A stretch of 42,435 nucleotides of DNA, taken from NCBI GenBank assembly GCA_022925895.1, contig JAKSYS010000546.1, forward strand, positions 1-42,435, in the 5' to 3' direction. Position numbers and translations under genes: made by a program. Every line of letters starts with the position of its first letter. The first letter of the stretch is position 1. This document shows, piece after piece, positions 1-10,459 of this stretch. Below the pieces are notes generated by a model, which saw only the letters and a list, made by a program, of their open reading frames with translations, was not told the origin of the DNA and ran no database searches. This DNA comes from Fragilaria crotonensis (Eukaryota > Bacillariophyta > Fragilariophyceae > Fragilariales > Fragilariaceae).

Positions 1-154
1 CCTCTAACATTCGCTACGTCAACGTTCGGCCCGTGTGTAGATAGGTAGATGTTTTTGGTCCTATAGAGTAGTACTAGTAGGTTGTGGTGGCGATTGCAGT
101 TTTACTGAGTACCGTTCACCCTGCAACCGTAGGCGGACCTAGGGTCCGCTTCTG
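1..154 (-). repeat. Split direct repeat B2 (terminal)
   Basis: This 154-bp stretch recurs at 423-576 with no difference that I could see. It is the distal terminal repeat of the tyrosine-recombinase element. A 16-bp spacer (155-170) separates it from repeat A2. Confidence 0.9.
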
Positions 155-170
155 GCGTGGGCGGGCGGGT

Positions 171-411
171 TTTAACTAACAAGTTCCTGACCCCTCACAG
201 TGCGTTCGGGCTCGCGAAGATCGAGCGTGTGAACACAGAGGTATCAGCTGCTGGGTGATCGTAACCGATGTTGCGATGCTTCGTCCCAAACAATGGACGA
301 TTGCTTGTCTCTTCTGTTCAAGCTGCCGAGAAGAATTCTTTGGTGCGCACGTGTTCAGTGGAACGTTCTGTACGCTTGGCCGATCTCTTGTCTGCGCATC
401 TGCTATCAGCG
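171..411 (-). repeat. Split direct repeat A2 (internal)
   Basis: About 241 bp, starting TTTAACTAAC and ending CTATCAGCG, matching 6106-6346 with roughly a dozen substitutions or indels. It lies between B1 and B2, as expected for PAT/Ngaro elements. A GGGC-TTC-GCCC hairpin sequence sits at the A2/B1 junction (411-421). Confidence 0.88.
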
Positions 412-422
412 GGCTTCGCCCG

Positions 423-576
423 CCTCTAACATTCGCTACGTCAACGTTCGGCCCGTGTGTAGATAGGTAGATGTTTTTGGTCCTATAGAGTAGTACTAGT
501 AGGTTGTGGTGGCGATTGCAGTTTTACTGAGTACCGTTCACCCTGCAACCGTAGGCGGACCTAGGGTCCGCTTCTG
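423..576 (-). repeat. Split direct repeat B1 (internal)
   Basis: Second copy of the 154-bp B repeat, located about 20 bp beyond the stop codon of the recombinase frame. Together with A2 and B2 it forms the B1-A2-B2 3' terminus of the element. Confidence 0.88.
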
Positions 577-596
577 CCCCCATGGGCCCGAAGGAA

Positions 597-1786
597 TTAG
601 AAGGGTGGGGCGCCGGCAAGGAGTGCCGCCGCCGGAAGGGTGGGTGCGTCACCAGGGGTGAAGCTGAACGTACCGCCACGGAACATGGCCGCGGCGATGC
701 CGTTCATAACGGGTTGTGCCTGGACATGAAGGTACCGGTACATCTCATCGGAGCGCCAGCGCCCGATGAGGCGTATGCGGTCGCCATCAATGCCAGCACA
801 CAGGAGAGCCATGGCGCCCCCGGAGCGGGTGGAGCGTGCCGAGACGTCTTTGGCAGAGAAGCCTAAGCCGGGGGACAAGGCGACAGCGCTGCGAAGGAGA
901 GCAGTGATGCAGGAGGGCGGAACATATTGCCAGCAGGAGGTAGGAGATGTGCGCGACGCATTCAGGGGAGTGGTGGGAAGAGCATTGTGTTGCCGGAGAT
1001 GGAGAGCTCGGGAGGCGAGGCGCAGGACGGGGCAGAGTGTGGGGTGGCCGGAGCGGCCATGACCGACGGTCTCCCCCCGCACACCGTTCTTTTGGGAGGT
1101 GAAAGTCAAGGTGGCGAAGGTAGCGGCGGTCAAGTCGGCCAGCGGACAGGTCGGAACGTCCAACTTGCGGCCACCGATCCAGAGACCCAAGTCTTGGAGG
1201 CGGAACAAATCGTCAGCGTCCGTCTTGGGGGCTCCCGCATACTCGCCAGGACGTAGCAGGAAGTAGAAGGCAACCACCATGCAGTCCGCTGCCGCAAGGG
1301 CCAAGGGAGTGCCACTGAGAAGAGCTAATTGGGAGGCGCCATGAACGACTTGGAGTGGGAGCGGTTTGACCCGTGTAGGCGGGGGGTCCGCCTTCTTCCA
1401 GGCCTGAAACAGGGAGGAGAGACGAACATCCACGACGCCGAAGGCATTCAGGCGAGGTCAATGGCCCCCACCCCGGCGAACGCCTGCCCCACGCCTCGTA
1501 GGGCGTCCTCCACCGTGCGAGATCGGACGGGCCGGCCGCAGGGCGACAGGAGGCCGGTGCGGTAGCGGTGTGCAAAGTTGGAGTACAGGTATTTTGTCGC
1601 GAGGGTGTCCGTGAGGTCGGTAGCGACCCCGAGATCGGAACAAAAGGTCTCCCACAGTTGCCAGGCGGCTCGAGCTGAGCGATCTCGCTGAGGAGACACT
1701 CGGGCACGCATCGTTGCTTGGATAAGGCACCATTCAAAGCGGAGAGCATGGTGGGCGTCGGGTGGTGTAGTGTCCAAGAGGTGCAC
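597..1786 (-). pseudogene. Tyrosine recombinase (DIRS/PAT/Ngaro-like), frame-broken
   Basis: The N-terminal core-binding part (1448-1786) shows the family pattern around YRTG and PVRSRTV. The catalytic part (597-about 1445) contains LLRPGEY (first Arg box), the SARSTRSGGAM box, GRWRSDEM and RYLH with the presumed nucleophilic Tyr. The two parts lie in different frames, meeting at about 1448-1460 with a single-base break. The box-II position usually occupied by His in this family reads Arg (SARST). The recombinase would excise and insert the circular cDNA. The upstream RNase H frame runs into this one near 1680-1790, again out of frame. Family assignment is firm; loss of activity is inferred. 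Confidence 0.85.
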
Positions 1787-3664
1787 TGTGGGTAAGCAGA
1801 ATCAAAATGGGTGAGTAAGTCAGAGTCGCTCAAGTGCCACAAGCGGCTAGCATCATCAGCCATCGAGTTGGCGGTGCCCGCAATGTAATGATGACGGGAG
1901 ACGTAGCGATGAGCCCGTTGGTGGAGGGCATTGAGGCGAAGGAGGTAGGCCCGCGCACGATCGGAGGTTGCCGACCCTTTTGTTGCCCAAGAGAGGGAAG
2001 CCTTATTGTCGCCCGCGATCCAGATGGTGCGTTCGTGGACGTGTCGGGCTTGTGCCAGAACATCCTTGTGGGCGATGGTGCCCACGAGTTCCAAGTCCGA
2101 GATGCTAAGCGTGCCGTGAGGGTGGTCAGCCGTGATGAGCGAGGATTGGACGGAAGCTGGGAAAGGGGCGCGCCACACGATGGGTGGAGCGTCCGGCTGG
2201 AGCAGGTCGAAACACACGCCGCCCATGCCGCGGCGACATGCGTCACACGAGCCCGAATCGGAGGGGGACACCGGAACCAGCTCGCGGAGACGAGTGGGGC
2301 GGTGCGCCAACGAGTCGGCTAGGAGACGAAAGTCAGCCATGGTGTCAAAGACATGGCGATTGAGGCGAATGCGCCCCCGGTCACCGCGACTAAGGGCGTC
2401 TTGGAGAACCGAGAAGAGACCTCCGGAGCCGGGAAGTCCGGGCGCCATGGAGCGCAGTTCCCCGAGCAGCTTATGCCATGCCTTGAGGGGAAGGCGCTTG
2501 CGAGGCGGCTGCACTGCATCCAGGAGCTCATAGAGGCAAGCAATGCGGTGAGGGGGTAAGTTGAGGGTCCCCGCCACAGTGTCGAGTTGCCACCCCAAAA
2601 TCATCTTCCGGGTGTCCCAATGTGCATCACCTTGGAGCATCTTTTTGACGGACGAGGGCTCCTTGCGGTGACTGGGGTCAGCGTCTGATAAAGGCCGTAG
2701 GACGGAGTCGATGGCGTGGAGCGTGGCCCTCAACAATCGGCTTTGATGGCTGCCGACGAGTCTGCGCTGTGAGAAGAAAGTCGTCCACATAGACGTCGGC
2801 GACAGCTACCGGTGGGCGGCGGGAGGCACCAAAGTGTGCGTTTTGGCTCGCCCACGTGTGCTGGCAGGACGCACCACCAAGGGGTGTGCTACGTTTCCAG
2901 ATGGTAGCTGGCCTCGTCGCGTGGGTGTTGTCCTCGTTGGCGGATGGTGGCGTGTTGGCCGCCTGTTCCAACCGATGTGCCCGCATGGGCCCGCCGTGCG
3001 TCATGGCTGCGTTTGCCAGGTCGCAAGCGGTTTCCGTCAACGTCGTAAAGTGCGGAGGGCTCTCGACCCAACCCATTGGGAGCGCCGAAGGGAATGCCAC
3101 CAGTTGGGTGCTCCCCCCATTGCCACTAAATGGTAGCAAGACGCCGAGCTTGGGTATGTCCCGCCACCACAGCCAAACGCGATAAAAGCCATCAGCAATG
3201 TCTATTTTAGCAAGCTTTGGTGGGCCAAACCGCGGGTCAGCATGCACAATCTGCGTTAAGACACGTTGGAGGGCCCGCCCAAATTGCATTGCCTCGGCGG
3301 GGCCCAGCCGGGCGGTGTCTTGATTGACGCCCGAAAAGGTGTAGTCGACAATCAACCTCGGGCGTCGCTCACGTTGGGGCACCACGCCAAGCGGCGAGAG
3401 TCGGAGCTCGGGCCAATGCTGTACAGCGTCCAATGGCAGTACCGTCCAGTATCCTTGGCGACAAAAATCCACGAGTTCCTCGCAGACAAACTCCGTGTGG
3501 TCGCGAGCGGACTTGTGGCATCCGCGCTTGGCCGCGGTCATGATCTGCTCGTGCGTCCAGGGCGCCGTCCGCATTGGCACGGCAGCGCCTTTCCGTCTGA
3601 GATGGTCCAGTAGGCGGCCTGCCTTGTGCGGGATCCACTGGACTTTGTCATCCAAAAGTCCCAC
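1690..3664 (-). pseudogene. Reverse transcriptase-RNase H of the tyrosine-recombinase element
   Basis: The RT part runs from about 3664 and shows LGVVPQRERRPRLIVDY, motif A (KIDIADGFYRV), motif B (LPMGWVESPP) and motif C (VYVDDFLL). Just after motif C (about 2760-2800) the frame changes. It continues as the typical thumb and linker (HAIDSVLRPL, RKEPSSVKKMLQGD, ILGWQLDT) and then RNase H, with acidic positions in SDLELVG, AGDNKAS and NSMADDASRLW. The protein copies genomic RNA into cDNA. No ATG is evident at the RT start; the region between the gag stop (3924) and 3664 is probably part of the same polyprotein or a re-initiation zone. The frame break may be decay, although a programmed shift cannot be excluded from one copy. 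Confidence 0.87.
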
Positions 3665-3923
3665 GGGCGTGCTTCACCAGTTTTTCCCATCCAACGGACG
3701 CCAACTCAACACTAGCCACTGCTGCCCACTTACATAAAGTCGCCTCCGCTGGGGACAATTCTGGCTCGACCTGCTTGCGCCGTTTGTTGCCCCCAAAATT
3801 TGACCACTCGTCCGAATTTCTCAACCTCGTCGCGCCCACCGTTGGTGCCACGACGCCTGCCGTGCAGGGGAGATGGCGTCCGGGCGCAGGTGCTCTGGCT
3901 ATCGCACCCGGAGCCGCCTCATG

Positions 3924-6068
3924 TCATTCCAGGCGCAGGTGGGTTGTGGCGTATGCCAGCAACCGCTCGCGCTCTCCTGGGGACGCAAAGGGGACGTGGG
4001 CGCTGCGCCTCCCGCAGGAGTAGCACCCACCTTTACACCACCATCCCACACAAAATTCGTTTCCCGCGTCGTTGCGGGGCGGCCGATGGGCCCGGGTCAG
4101 CGGACCGAGAGCACCCCGCAGCGCCATGTCATTGAATGTGGGATCGCTGACCGGGTTGGTGCTGCGGGTTTGAGCAACAGCCGTGGTTGCCGCCGTCAAT
4201 GCGGAGACTCCACTGGCTACACTTCCACCTCCCCCGGTCGTCGTCGACGTAGTCGTGATTGTGCCAGCCGAACGTGCGGGCTGTATGGCGATGACCGGGG
4301 CTACAACATAGGCTGATGGAAGGGGCACCCAGCCATTTGAAGTGTGGAAGGTTCCCCGTTGCAAGTCCAACAAAAGTTGAGTAAAATCCGGCGAGGCATC
4401 GACAGCAACTGCAATGTCGTCGGCGGCCGCGATCATGATTCCCCGAAGGTATTCGTACACTTGAATTTGAATGGAGCGAAGGATGCGGGCTGGGTATGCC
4501 TGTTGAATTGCAGGAGACCCTGCAAGCCCATGGTACCGGTCCAGTATGAAGGGGAGTTTGTTCTGGTACCCCGTGGCCAGGGCCCAGATGGAACGCACGA
4601 ACGGATGCACAGGTTCAGCTACTCCCTGAAACAAGGTTTGCACCAGGACGGCGTACCTCTGAAGAGTCGTGCCTACCTGGTGCAGGTCCGTCGGGAAGCG
4701 AATCTTCTCCTTGTCCTTGATCGCCTGAATGTCAGATAGTGTCGCACCGTGCATACCTTGGTCCAGCTGTTGCGACACCCCGGCTGACTCCTGCGCCTGA
4801 TAGTAATCTGTAGCGCCAACATAGGTTACCTGAAACGGGTTGCACCCTGTGCCCAAGTCATCGGGTCCAAAACCGGCAAAATTAAAGCTAACAACCATCT
4901 GCTTAAGTGCCGTTGTGACAACAGGGCAAACAAGCTCCGGGTTCAGCATCCGGTCCGCACACACCTTGGCAAACTCCTGTTGGAGGATGGTTTGCTGCTC
5001 CCCCTTCTGGCAGTTCGCCAAGCGATCCCAGATTTGGGCCACCCCAGTTGCCTCCGTCACTCTGTTGTAGCGAAGGAGAACAGGGTAGGTTTCTTTGTAG
5101 GCTTCCCGAATGGTGCGTGGCTCGCGTGTGTGATCGTCGGTATTGCGTGCCGCTGCTAGAGCTTGTACTACGGTTGCAATCTCAGTGGCGCCCAGTACCC
5201 CGGTACCGCCCACCCCCACGGGGTTGCGCAGTGCTGGCAAATCTGACATGATCTTAGAGACGACATAATCATACACCGCCCCCGGCAAGTGAACAGGGTT
5301 CAATGGGTGGAGCACGATGGAGGAGCCGGCTTGTGGGCCCGCCCCGCCTCGGCAAGTGCAGGCCGTCCGGAGCCAAGTCAAGATGTCCGAGCAGGCAACG
5401 TCATTGCCGTCCGCATGGATTGCCCCAGCAATTTCCTGATAAGCTTGTTTTGGTGTGACGCCTTCGCGATGTACCAACAAGGCAGCGTAGCGACTGGGCA
5501 CGAGTTGCACATTTCGGGGCCTCACTACCTCGGTTAGGAGATCCGGCTCCAAGTATGGGCCCAACGGGGCATCCCCATCCCACGTAGCCAAGATCCCTGC
5601 CATGGCATCATGAGTCGGGATGCGTACCTGGGAGGCAACCAAATAGAGTATCGTTGCCGGGACGTCCACTACTGGATACTGATTGGGGCGTAGGTCGCCA
5701 AGGAGGCCGAGTACTCGATCGCGAAACCCCGTGGTGGGTTCGCCTGGAAGCTCCATGTATCGCATGAAGCGATGGAGGATCCTCACTTCAACCACCTCGT
5801 CCAGACGCGCCACCAAGCATAAAAATGCCATGGGCTGGCGGTCGCAAAAGAGAACAGTCTGGTCACGTAGCGCCCCCGGTGTCGGCACGGGTTGCCCGCC
5901 TCCGTCGACGAAACGGTAGCCAGCTAAGTATGCCGCTGGGTGCCCGAAGACGGCATCGCGGGTACGGTCGGAAAACACTTCACGGTAGGACGTAGGCGCA
6001 GTAGGCGCTCGTACGGCCGGTGCCAGTACGGGAGGAACAGCCTCCGGGACAAGGCCTGGGTGTGCCAT
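3924..6068 (-). CDS. Gag-like protein of the tyrosine-recombinase element (714 aa)
   Basis: Single uninterrupted ORF with an ATG in a good context (ACCATGGC) at 6068, about 40 bp inside repeat A1. The N-terminus is rich in Pro and Ala. The large central part has no domain I recognise. The C-terminus has a Cys-rich cluster (CVGWWCKGGCYSCGRR) that looks like a zinc-binding knuckle, followed by a short amphipathic tail. Its place first in the element, its length and its terminal Cys cluster suit a nucleocapsid/Gag role in packaging element RNA. It is the only intact ORF of the element. Function is inferred from position. Confidence 0.75.
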   Translation of the reverse strand: MAHPGLVPEAVPPVLAPAVRAPTAPTSYREVFSDRTRDAVFGHPAAYLAGYRFVDGGGQPVPTPGALRDQTVLFCDRQPMAFLCLVARLDEVVEVRILHRFMRYMELPGEPTTGFRDRVLGLLGDLRPNQYPVVDVPATILYLVASQVRIPTHDAMAGILATWDGDAPLGPYLEPDLLTEVVRPRNVQLVPSRYAALLVHREGVTPKQAYQEIAGAIHADGNDVACSDILTWLRTACTCRGGAGPQAGSSIVLHPLNPVHLPGAVYDYVVSKIMSDLPALRNPVGVGGTGVLGATEIATVVQALAAARNTDDHTREPRTIREAYKETYPVLLRYNRVTEATGVAQIWDRLANCQKGEQQTILQQEFAKVCADRMLNPELVCPVVTTALKQMVVSFNFAGFGPDDLGTGCNPFQVTYVGATDYYQAQESAGVSQQLDQGMHGATLSDIQAIKDKEKIRFPTDLHQVGTTLQRYAVLVQTLFQGVAEPVHPFVRSIWALATGYQNKLPFILDRYHGLAGSPAIQQAYPARILRSIQIQVYEYLRGIMIAAADDIAVAVDASPDFTQLLLDLQRGTFHTSNGWVPLPSAYVVAPVIAIQPARSAGTITTTSTTTGGGGSVASGVSALTAATTAVAQTRSTNPVSDPTFNDMALRGALGPLTRAHRPPRNDAGNEFCVGWWCKGGCYSCGRRSAHVPFASPGERERLLAYATTHLRLE

Positions 6069-6105
6069 GGTACGATACTTCGTAGGCTGTGCCGCGCAGG
6101 TGTGG

Positions 6106-6346
6106 TTTAACTAACAAGTTCCTGACCCCTCACAATGCGTTCGAGGCTCGCGACGATCGAGCGTGTGAACACAGAGGTATCAGCTGCTGGGTGATTGTAA
6201 CCGATGTTGCGATACTTCGTCCCGAACAATGGATGATTGCTTGTTTCTTCTGTTCAAGCTGCCGAGCGAATTCTTTGGTGCGCACGTGTTCAGTGGAACG
6301 TTCTGTACGCTTGGCCGACCTCTTGTCTGCGCGTCTGCTATCAGCG
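6106..6346 (-). repeat. Split direct repeat A1 (5' terminus)
   Basis: Matches 171-411 and lies directly upstream of the gag-like ORF start at 6068. It defines the right-hand (5' in element orientation) boundary, ending at CAGCG, after which unrelated sequence begins. Confidence 0.87.
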
Positions 6347-6601
6347 TTTGTGTCCCCGCTAAGAACCGGTCTTATTAGCAATTAGCACTCATTGCCGCCG
6401 TATGGGCATACAGCGTATGTACCGATACACCGATACTGACTGAAGCAATGAGTACCGGCGATACTGCAGTACTGAAACAACCACACTACCAGTACAACAA
6501 TAAACTCCGCCAGTAGCCCAGATCAACGCGGCCTTGGGCCGCACATATCCAGTCTGGTATCTAATAATTTATATATGTAGTGCGTATAATATATGTGTTA
6601 A
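6347..6601. other. Short spacer between the two retroelements
   Basis: About 255 bp, AT-rich toward the right, with several GTAC-containing short motifs. No gene, and no clear target-site duplication for either neighbouring element. Confidence 0.5.
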
Positions 6602-7893
6602 AGATGAAACCGCACCCCACAACCAACGTGCTTATTACATCACTGATTCAATTCCATCTCAATCACATGCTTTTTACCATCAAGCATACATTGCATCCTG
6701 CAATGACCAGGGCAACATCAACTGCCCAAATCCAGTTCCTTCATGGCCTGATATTGACACACCTGAGCAAATGGCAATCAACAGAGTATTCCTCAATGAT
6801 TTCTAACCATCAGTTCCAACATCTCCATACAGGCCAACAACAAGACACACTACACATCAACTACACTGAAAACCTTGTGAATCACACTTCACAGACATTC
6901 CCGAAAAAAAACCAAAAAACAAATCTTCAGATCAAAAGATTCTGTATGTTTCCAAAGCAAATGCTACAACATCAGCAATCAACAGAGATTTGATTCAAGA
7001 GGGTGACAGACTTCCAGTATCGCCCTACATATTTTTACATCTATCCCGATCCTAACTGTCGCCTGTGTGCACAGTAAAACGTTACATCCGTGCTCCAGTA
7101 ACCAGTGCGACACTGCACGACTGGAATCAAAACTCTCGTCGTTTGAATTTCATGTTCATCTCATCCCATGAGATTGAACACTCATTTTCAAACGAGACTC
7201 AACGCCTCGTGTACCGACGACCACACCGCGGCACGAAACGACGTCTCCGAGAAGGAGTGTTCCTCATTGTTCCAAGGAACACTCCCCATCTATCAGACCT
7301 CTCACCTCGTGTCACTCCTCACTCTTCTCACAATTGTCGAAATAATTCATTTTTAGTGCCACTTACCTTTTCGTGAATACTGCACATATTTGCACATGAT
7401 GAATGAATTTGACCATGACGAATTTTACCGCCGGTCGTCAAATTGTCAACCTCACCATACTGTACATATATCAGTAGTCAGTACGACGGTACTCACTATT
7501 ACGACAGCACACAGCACGGCAAGCAGTACAACAGTACTTCTTGCACATCACTTCCTCTGCCCGGCCATAGTCCGTGCACGTCTGAGTCTATCGTTACCGT
7601 ACATAACGATAAACTATTAGACAGTGCCCACTATGACCAAAGCGATATTATTACTAGTCAGTCCCTCGCACATTTATGTAGCGATAGACCGACAGATAGT
7701 ATACGTATCGTTGTCTGTAGCGGTAGACAGCATTGTATTGCTGTACCGTTTATAGACACACTAAGCAGTAGTCAGTGTCGTACTAGACACTTACCTACTG
7801 GGGGCGTACCCCGTAATGGTTACGTCCTGGTTCTTAACCCGAACCTTATGCCGACATGCGCGTCGACAGGTTCCGTTAACCCGAACCCTATCA
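6602..7893 (+). repeat. Left terminal repeat (LTR, 1292 bp)
   Basis: Matches 11629-12919 almost throughout, with small indels (for example in A-rich runs near 6905 and around 7254). The first base differs from the right copy (A instead of T). It contains the sequence that in the right copy forms the Gag C-terminus; here that stretch (about 6603-6806) has no upstream Gag. Confidence 0.82.
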
Positions 7894-7945
7894 TGGTTGC
7901 TCGCCAGGTTGCTATCCTGGCTGCTCGCCTGGTTACTCGCCAGGA
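7894..7945 (+). other. Candidate primer-binding site with Gly/Ala-rich hairpin motifs
   Basis: Sequence immediately after the left terminal repeat begins TGG, as a tRNA primer-binding site would. It is followed by repeated GCTCGCCAGG / CCTGG motifs that can pair with each other. I could not match it to a specific tRNA 3' end, so this is a positional suggestion only. Confidence 0.3.
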
Positions 7946-8156
7946 AACCCCGAGCCTACCCAATTTAAATTTGGTGCCTAGCACCAATTTAAATTGTTCT
8001 AACCTTTGTTCTTTTCTATTCCAGCCCTCACCCAATACCAGCAGTACAGCTTCCTACTGCCAGAGAATTGAAATTCTCATTCCTTGTGCTCACTTTTTTT
8101 TGCAAAACTTGTCTAACCCAACTCACCCTTCATCCTCAAACTTTGCAACACTCACC

Positions 8157-10436
8157 ATGGTCAACCCAGCACTAACCCATTTGCCTCCAACTGAGGCCAA
8201 CTGCCCACCCACCCATTGTGTCAAACCAACGACGCACATGGCGAACTATGTCGCCGCCAATGGCGATTTTACAGCTCCTTTTGATGCACTCAAAAATGCT
8301 GTCCTACCTTTCAAGAAGCATTCCTTTTCCTATGTTGCAACAACTAACACTTCTTCTATTGCTGAATCTAACACCTACAGGCCCAAGAAGAGCCCCAAGC
8401 AAGCTCCAGGCCATTTTCAGCACACCGCAACGGCCCTGACTCCTGAGCAAGAGTCCGCCGTCATCTCGCGTTTCCTTGAAACCATCGATCAAGAACGCCT
8501 CCAAGACACCGACACCAACAACAGAGTTAACTACGCCTGCGAACTCTCCTACGAAGCAGGATCTACCGATATGGGTCGCTCCCATTCTCTTTCCATCAAA
8601 CCCGGCGCCATCAACGACATCGCAGCCGCCGAACTCCAAGACATTCAAGACAATTATGCGCGCAATACCTTCGCTTCCACCATCATCCCGCGCCAAGAAG
8701 ACCTCCAACTCGCCTCCTACGAAAGGCCTATCAAGAACCAACGTGTCAGATTCAATTTTAATGTCCAAACCATCAAGATCAAGAACAACAATGAAGTCGC
8801 GAAATGCGACTCTTTCAAGATTCCGGCGACGAACGCCGAAGACCTCCACTACGACAAGAGGGGTATCATCCAAACCGCCTTGAAAAGGGCTCTCCAATGC
8901 ATGTCCTCAATCAAAATTCCGACGAATACTCGAGGAGAAATCGTCCGAACAGTGGACTGCATCAAAGAATTAGCGCAGAACGTACGTTTTACTACGCCGT
9001 GCAAGCGCGAAGCTCGCAAGAGCGATTCTGACGACGGCATCACATCAAGCGAAGCCAGAGCTTCCCACAACATGTCTACTTTCCTTCAATCACCAAGAAT
9101 TGGCGGAGAACAAGCAAAAACAATAATGGCAATAATGGACAAGTTCCAAGTCCAAAATTGCAAATTCTCCTCTGAGTGCCTCTCCAAGTCTCCAGAACTG
9201 CTGAATCCACCTACAAGTGCTACAATGATGCAGCTTCCTATGAGATTGGAAGAACTTCACAGAATTTCTTTCCCAACTTTACCTGAGAAGGTCATTCCAT
9301 TTGTAAGGCACCATAACAAAGCAGTCATACAGCATGACAGCATCCTTATCTTGCCTGTGACCCCTCCGGTTACAACTTCCCATCTAACTGTCAGCACTTC
9401 AATTGCTACTCAGAATGATGAGAACACCCCCGTCCACAGTGACGCCATCAATGGCCCTGTTCCGCACGACGGAATTGGTCCGATGTCTGCACGCGATCCC
9501 GCATTCGAAAATGCCGTTAACCTTAACTTCAACGAAGACATTTCCGATAACGGCCTTGACATAGGTAACATGTCATGCGGCATCCGATGGAAACAAATGA
9601 TGACAGAGATATTCATCAAGACTCCCCGGACGAGAAATCGAAATTCCCTACGTCGAATTCCCTCCCACGCCACCCTACACAGACAAGACTCCCGCGGACA
9701 CCACCTACGAATCTGCGGACATGCTGACGACTACGATTCCAGCACAGCCACAGACTATGTCCGCCTTCCACCATCCGGACACCAAGATCTACCGTGACTC
9801 GGACATCAAGCACAAGAAAACTACCCAATTCTCAGTCACACTTCCACAATTTTTGAACAGAAAGCCTGTAGCTTTTGAAAGCTGCAATCCCTTCAGTTTT
9901 CTGTCAATTGCTGAGAACTCTCACAAGTTGCATCCCACCACCGACAGCGCCTCCGATTGCCTACTATCTACGACTGCAGGCATCACCAACTTGATCAAGA
10001 CAATGTCACAAAATCCCCCAGAATACCCATACACAAACAAGACACCAGAGACACTCCTTCATGTCATTCCTGGTGAGTCTAGTTCTGTGTGTTCAAACGA
10101 TGAAAACAAAGAAAAATCTATTACTTGCAACTCACTTACTCCTCCTGGCCACAGACACAATGATGTGAATGTAGCAACAGAGGATTATTGCAATGTGATA
10201 AGATATGAATTGGAGAAACAACAAAGCCTTTGCAAACACAATGCCCTTGCTGTTCAAACTCCCAGATCATTAATTTTACCGAGAAAAATCCGAAAACACA
10301 GACATCAACAACAACCGCTCCGTCAACCAAAAATGCACCTCCAGAAGTGAATGCTCACCACCAAGAAATGCACCAACTATTTTTCGATGACAATGAGCAT
10401 GACAACAATGATGATGAACTGCCTCAAATTCCTTAA
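8157..10436 (+). pseudogene. Long N-terminal ORF of the gag-only element, frame-broken
   Basis: An ATG in good context (CACCATGGTC) at 8157 opens a frame to 9797. From about 9613 the protein-like reading continues in a second frame (to 10350), and then a third ends at 10436 with an acidic, Asn/His-rich tail. Composition is rich in Thr, Pro and Asn with no recognised domain. Single-base breaks lie near 9600-9650 and 10250-10300. In an intact relative this would probably be one protein of roughly 750 aa preceding, or fused to, the Gag core. Function unknown. Confidence 0.5.
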
Positions 10437-10459
10437 CCTCCCCAGATGGTGCCCTGACA

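Larger units (their letters stand above)
1..6346 (-). mobile_element. PAT/Ngaro-type tyrosine-recombinase retrotransposon, full structure
   Basis: Read on the minus strand, the order is repeat A1 (6346-6106), gag-like ORF, RT-RNase H, tyrosine recombinase, repeat B1 (576-423), repeat A2 (411-171), repeat B2 (154-1). The A1 - ORFs - B1 A2 - B2 order is the split-direct-repeat architecture of the PAT and Ngaro groups of DIRS-like elements. These use a tyrosine recombinase instead of a DDE integrase and are thought to insert through a circular intermediate. The element is more GC-rich than its surroundings. The two A copies differ at several positions, and the enzyme ORFs contain frame breaks and a changed catalytic residue, so this copy is probably dead. 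The outer end of B2 coincides with the window start and may extend beyond it. The family assignment is strong; the exact clade is inference. Confidence 0.88.

Noticed and set aside
1834-2533. Plus-strand ORFs of 130-160 codons
   Set aside because: They are antisense shadows of the GC-rich RT-RNase H sequence on the minus strand.
6534-6806. ORF of 90 codons resembling the Gag tail
   Set aside because: It is the left terminal repeat's copy of the Gag C-terminus, without an upstream Gag.
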